From: Cytobacillus oceanisediminis
GTDB lineage: Bacteria > Bacillota > Bacilli > Bacillales > Cytobacillaceae
DNA length: 64,000 bases
Direction of reading: 5' to 3'
NCBI RefSeq assembly: GCF_004366035.1
Contig: NZ_SOEE01000002.1
Span: 558,001-622,000, forward strand
How positions within the stretch are numbered: position 1 is the stretch's first letter; the number at the start of each line of letters is the position of its first letter. Under the pieces are notes generated by a model that made no database searches, was not told the DNA's origin, and saw only the letters and a program-made list of their open reading frames with translations. Position numbers and translations under genes: made by a program. Shown here piece after piece: positions 60,661 to 64,000 of the stretch.

Positions 60661-61653
60661 ATGAATCGAGTTTTTCGCAGCCATATTATTGATATAACGG
60701 GCATAATTTTGATAGCCATTCTGGTATATTTAATATCTTTCAGCTCTGGCTTAGGAGTATCTTTTGATATTCCCCCTTCTCTGTTAAATTTGAATGTTAT
60801 CTTTATCAGCATCCTGATAGAAGCATTGCCATTTGTCCTGATAGGTGTGCTGATTGCAGGGTTTATCCAAATTTTCATTACAGAAGATCATATAAAAAGG
60901 TGGATTCCGAAAAATAGAACAGCTGCTGTTGTAATGAGCTGTGTGGCGGGCGCCCTTTTTCCAGCGTGTGAATGCGGAATTGTCCCTATCATACGCCGTC
61001 TTATGTCCAAGGGTGTTCCAGTATATGCAGCGATTGGTTTTATGCTGACTGGGCCCTTGATTAATCCCATCGTCATTGCTTCTACATACATGGCTTTTGG
61101 AAACGATTTTGAAATAGCGGGCTTACGAATGGGACTGGGATTTCTAATTGCCATTATAGTTGCCTTTAGTGTGAGCATCTTCTTTAAGTCCGGGCAATTG
61201 AAGAAAACTCTCCATTTACCCCACAGCAGTGAAAACAATCGTTCTTTCCTGGATCGGATTTGGTCGATGCTGACTCATTCAATCGATGAATTTTTTGACA
61301 TGGCCAAATATTTAATAATTGGTGCTTTATTAGCTTCCATTGTACAAGTCTATATGCCGGCAAAAACATTTTTGCAAAATGCTGATAATCCGGTAGTATC
61401 TTTGCTGATCATGATGGGCTTTGCTTATATTTTGTCACTATGCTCAGAGGCCGACGCTTTTATTGGTGCCTCATTCAGCAGCATATTTCCTAAGTCTTCC
61501 GTACTCGGATTCCTCATCTTTGGTCCCATGATCGATTTTAAAAATACCATCATGATGCTTAGTGTGTTTCGGATGAAGTTTGTTCTTGGGGTATTAGCGC
61601 TGACTGCTTCCGTTGTCTTTTTCACGCTGCTTCTTGTACAGAATTTCATTTAG
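60661..61653 (+). CDS. ycgR: UPF0718 permease, YcgR-type
   Basis: A 330-residue permease with about eight helices in two repeats. Signature motifs are GALFPACECGIVPIIRRLMSKGVP (with the CxC pair), MLTGPLINPIVIASTYMAF, and LCSEADAFIGASFSSIFP. It is close to the UPF0718/ArsP permease family. B. subtilis YcgR pairs with YcgQ. GGAGG lies before the ATG. The Zur-like box suggests that it acts in zinc stress, perhaps moving zinc or a zinc complex; substrate unproven. Confidence 0.9.
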   Translation: MNRVFRSHIIDITGIILIAILVYLISFSSGLGVSFDIPPSLLNLNVIFISILIEALPFVLIGVLIAGFIQIFITEDHIKRWIPKNRTAAVVMSCVAGALFPACECGIVPIIRRLMSKGVPVYAAIGFMLTGPLINPIVIASTYMAFGNDFEIAGLRMGLGFLIAIIVAFSVSIFFKSGQLKKTLHLPHSSENNRSFLDRIWSMLTHSIDEFFDMAKYLIIGALLASIVQVYMPAKTFLQNADNPVVSLLIMMGFAYILSLCSEADAFIGASFSSIFPKSSVLGFLIFGPMIDFKNTIMMLSVFRMKFVLGVLALTASVVFFTLLLVQNFI

Positions 61654-61663
61654 GAGGATTGCT

Positions 61664-62638
61664 ATGAAAATCCATTTTCAGCAGGCATTAAGGGCGCTTA
61701 TTCTATTGGCTTTTTGCGGACTGATTTTTCAGCTTCATTATACAGGTGACATAACCAAATATATTAATCCGAAGTATGTCCGCTTAAGTCAATCCGCTTC
61801 CATACTGTTTTTATTTTTATTTTTTATTCAGATTACCAGGATTTGGACTTCCACAAAAGAAGAAGTGGATCACGAACATCATCACGGCGAGGATTGCTGC
61901 CACCATGACGATCATAACTGTTCTCATCATCATGACCATGGTGATACACCGTTTACAGGTAAAAAGCTGCTGTCCTATTCCATTATATTATTTCCGCTAT
62001 TAACAGGATTCTTATTGCCTGCAAAGACTCTTGATGCTTCAATTGCTGAAAAAAAAGGCGGGCTGGCCATACTTGGTAATCAAAAAAAAGAGGTGAATAC
62101 ATCGGCAGGTTCTGAGCAATCAGACTTTGACCTTGAAGACTATTCTTTTGAAGAAGAGCTGGAAGAAGCCGAGGAGCTGGAGCATGACCTATCTGTAAAT
62201 GAAGAAGTAGAGGAAATATCCAATGAAGAATTTGAGCAATTAAAAAAGGACCTGTATTCGTCTCCTGCTATTAAGATGGATGATAAAGTTTTTAGCTTGT
62301 ATTATGAGGAAATCGGTAAGGATATTGATAAATTCATTGGCAGGGAAATTGAATTTCAGGGATTTATATATAAAGAAGAAGGACTTGCTTCCAATCAGCT
62401 TGTCATTTCCAGGTTTTTGATTACGCATTGTGTAGCAGATGCAAGTATGATTGGCTTTCTTTCAGAAATGGAGGAAGCTCCGAAACTCTATGATAATATG
62501 TGGGTCAAGGTTAGCGGAGTAATAGACAAGGCAGTCTATAATGGAACAGAGCTTCCTTTGATTAAAATTAAGGATTGGAAAGAAATTGAGGAGCCGTTTA
62601 TTCCATATCTGTATCCATTAACCATTAAAATCTTATAG
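61664..62638 (+). CDS. ycgQ: YcgQ/TIGR03943 permease partner with His-rich loop
   Basis: A 324-residue protein. The ATG at 61664 follows AGGAGG, and the longer frame upstream overlaps ycgR. Two or three N-terminal helices are followed by a His/Asp/Cys-rich loop (DHEHHHGEDCCHHDDHNC, then SHHHDHGD), typical of zinc-binding sites, then two more helices and an acidic C-terminal domain with IEFQGFIYKEEGL and TAxx-like IGFLSEMEEAPKLYDNMW. The TIGR03943/DUF1980 family pairs with UPF0718 permeases. The gene starts 10 bases after ycgR. Confidence 0.9.
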   Translation: MKIHFQQALRALILLAFCGLIFQLHYTGDITKYINPKYVRLSQSASILFLFLFFIQITRIWTSTKEEVDHEHHHGEDCCHHDDHNCSHHHDHGDTPFTGKKLLSYSIILFPLLTGFLLPAKTLDASIAEKKGGLAILGNQKKEVNTSAGSEQSDFDLEDYSFEEELEEAEELEHDLSVNEEVEEISNEEFEQLKKDLYSSPAIKMDDKVFSLYYEEIGKDIDKFIGREIEFQGFIYKEEGLASNQLVISRFLITHCVADASMIGFLSEMEEAPKLYDNMWVKVSGVIDKAVYNGTELPLIKIKDWKEIEEPFIPYLYPLTIKIL

Positions 62639-62646
62639 TGTAAAGT

Positions 62647-62676
62647 AAAAGGGACTCAGGCTGAGTCCCTTTTATA
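62647..62676. terminator. bidirectional terminator between ycgQ and MCP
   Basis: AAAAGGGACTCAG / CTGAGTCCCTTTT stem with T tail. The last bases overlap the MCP stop codon. Confidence 0.88.
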
Positions 62677-64000
62677 ATTTAAATCTCGACACAACTTCCT
62701 GCAATTCTTCAGCAAGCTTTGCAAGTGACCCGGCTGATGATGATACTTCTTCCATTGTGGCAAGCTGTTCCTCTGTTGCTGCAGAAGTTTCCTGTGAAGC
62801 TGCTGCATTTTTTTCTGAAATATCCTGCACATTTGTCATGACATCAATGATCTGGCTGGTTAAGGCCGTCAGTTCCTCAACTGAGGATGAAACTTCCTCG
62901 ACTTTATATGTTACATCGCCCATTGAATGGGCAATTTCGGCAAAAGCCGCACTTGCTTCCATCGTATCTTCAAGGCCCTCTTTCACCTGTTCATTCCCTT
63001 TCTCCATTGCCTGAACGGCCTGCTTTGTTTCTTCCTGAACAAGACCAATCATTTGCTGGATCTGAACAGCAGATTGTTTGGAACCCTCTGCCAGTTTGCG
63101 GACTTCATCGGCTACAACCGAAAATCCCCTGCCATGCTCACCAGCCCTTGCAGCTTCAATGGCTGCATTGAGTGCAAGCAAATTGGTCTGCTCGGCGATA
63201 GTGGTAATCAGCTCCATGATATTGCTGATTTCTTTTGATCGGGATTCGAGCGTATAAATATACTGTGTGGCATCACCTACTGAAGTATTTATTTCATTCA
63301 TCTGCCTTACAACATTTCCGACCGATTTAGTGCCTTTTTTAGTTAAATAATCAGTTTTTTCTGCTGCTTCAAGCATCAGCTCGCTGCTTGAAGAAATCTG
63401 CTGCATTCCGGAAGCAATCTCCTCCATTGAAGAAGATACCTCTCTAAAACGGTAAAGCTGCTGTTCGGTGCCAAGGGCATTTTTTTGTGAAATAGCTGCA
63501 ACCTGTTCAGAAGCCAATGAACTTTCCTCTGCACTCGCAGCCAGTTCCTCACTGCTTGATGCAACTTGTTCTGAAGTGTTTCTTACCTGGCTGACAACAG
63601 ATCTTAAATCTTTTACCATCTTATTTAAAGATAAAATAAACGCTCCTATTTCATCCCTGTTTTTTACTTTAATGGAGCTCTGGCTTAAATCCCCTCCAGC
63701 CACCTTGTCTATCGTAGCTGCAGCCAGATTTATCGGCCTTGAGATCATTCTGCTTATAAAATATGCGATCGCCATCGCAGCCAGAATGGCTGCAATCGTA
63801 ATGATAAAAGTAATGACCTGAGCAGATTTTACGCTGGATACTGTTTCATTTATCCCAGCATCTAATTGGGTTTCATAAAATTTTACAAGTTCATCCGCTT
63901 TTTTGTTAAAATCCTGGCTGACCTGTTTATCGGAGGTTTCAACTAATGACATGTATGCATTATTATCTTCCAGCTTAAACTTAATTTCTTTATCAATAAT
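62672..64000 (-). CDS. methyl-accepting chemotaxis protein, 5' end outside window
   Basis: The frame stays open to the right edge, giving ~442 visible C-terminal residues; the N-terminal signal-sensing part and start are outside. A membrane helix ([20 protein letters not shown]) is followed by HAMP ([16 protein letters not shown]...[15 protein letters not shown]), then a long coiled-coil signalling domain with the hairpin tip [29 protein letters not shown], where CheA and CheW bind. Gln/Glu methylation sites ([10 protein letters not shown]) are present. It should bind CheW and control tumbling. Confidence 0.95.
   Translation of the reverse strand: MIDKEIKFKLEDNNAYMSLVETSDKQVSQDFNKKADELVKFYETQLDAGINETVSSVKSAQVITFIITIAAILAAMAIAYFISRMISRPINLAAATIDKVAGGDLSQSSIKVKNRDEIGAFILSLNKMVKDLRSVVSQVRNTSEQVASSSEELAASAEESSLASEQVAAISQKNALGTEQQLYRFREVSSSMEEIASGMQQISSSSELMLEAAEKTDYLTKKGTKSVGNVVRQMNEINTSVGDATQYIYTLESRSKEISNIMELITTIAEQTNLLALNAAIEAARAGEHGRGFSVVADEVRKLAEGSKQSAVQIQQMIGLVQEETKQAVQAMEKGNEQVKEGLEDTMEASAAFAEIAHSMGDVTYKVEEVSSSVEELTALTSQIIDVMTNVQDISEKNAAASQETSAATEEQLATMEEVSSSAGSLAKLAEELQEVVSRFKL

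Overview
The window looks like a chromosomal segment of a low-GC, endospore-forming Gram-positive rod of the family Bacillaceae (Bacillus, Cytobacillus or a relative). The evidence is strong AGGAGG-type ribosome sites with many TTG and GTG starts, and genes close to Bacillus proteins: a YeeI-type YebC protein, CypC P450, YdhK, LtaS, CspD, LytE, SbcCD, CsbD and YciC. There are no rRNA or tRNA genes, CRISPR arrays, insertion sequences or clear prophage. The only phage-like item is one orphan holin gene. Most gene ends carry good intrinsic terminators.

Layout. 1-4.1 kb: a cut-off polytopic membrane protein, then an acidic LPxTA surface protein with its class D sortase. 4-9.7 kb: YebC-family protein, Gfo/Idh oxidoreductase, a CYP152 P450 peroxygenase broken by one in-frame TAA, and a membrane-anchored nuclease. 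9.7-12.5 kb: YheO-type regulator plus serine dehydratase sdaAB-sdaAA, with a cre-like site at the promoter. 12.6-16.4 kb: a two-component system with a VTT membrane protein, facing a metal-related pair (YdhK lipoprotein and four-helix-bundle copper protein). 16.5-26.8 kb: LtaS, YczE-like protein, a nuclease-helicase fusion behind a LexA-like box, MscS channel, AI-2E-family transporter, M42 peptidase and a CwlK-like peptidase.

26.9-43.4 kb is the accessory heart of the window and the best candidate for an undescribed system. It holds a JAMM (M67) peptidase overlapping a small Lys/Cys-rich ORF, three coiled-coil proteins, a GalNAc-transferase-like glycosyltransferase, a PAPS-making pair (Sat, CysC) with a TauE/SafE transporter, a four-gene nucleotide-sugar operon that should make a UDP-2-acetamido-2,6-dideoxy-L-hexose, a second glycosyltransferase, a cysteine-containing 408-residue protein, and a two-domain protein of unknown function. 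There is no PAPS reductase, flippase or polymerase. I infer a system that builds and decorates a protein surface layer, possibly of the spore, with glycan and perhaps sulfate. This is inference, not demonstrated.

43.5-64 kb returns to housekeeping genes: CsbD behind a sigma-B promoter, LytE, SelB (a selenocysteine factor with no other sel gene in view), type II pantothenate kinase, YwaF-like protein, SET-domain protein, Dph6-like ATPase, SbcCD behind a LexA-like box, an NhaC-family transporter controlled by a SAM-I riboswitch (so probably a methionine transporter), DUF421 protein, CspD, holin and a short-chain dehydrogenase. The end is a zinc-starvation locus: divergent yciC-rpmG (zinc-free L33) and ycgR-ycgQ, each with a Zur-like box, followed by a chemotaxis receptor cut by the window edge.
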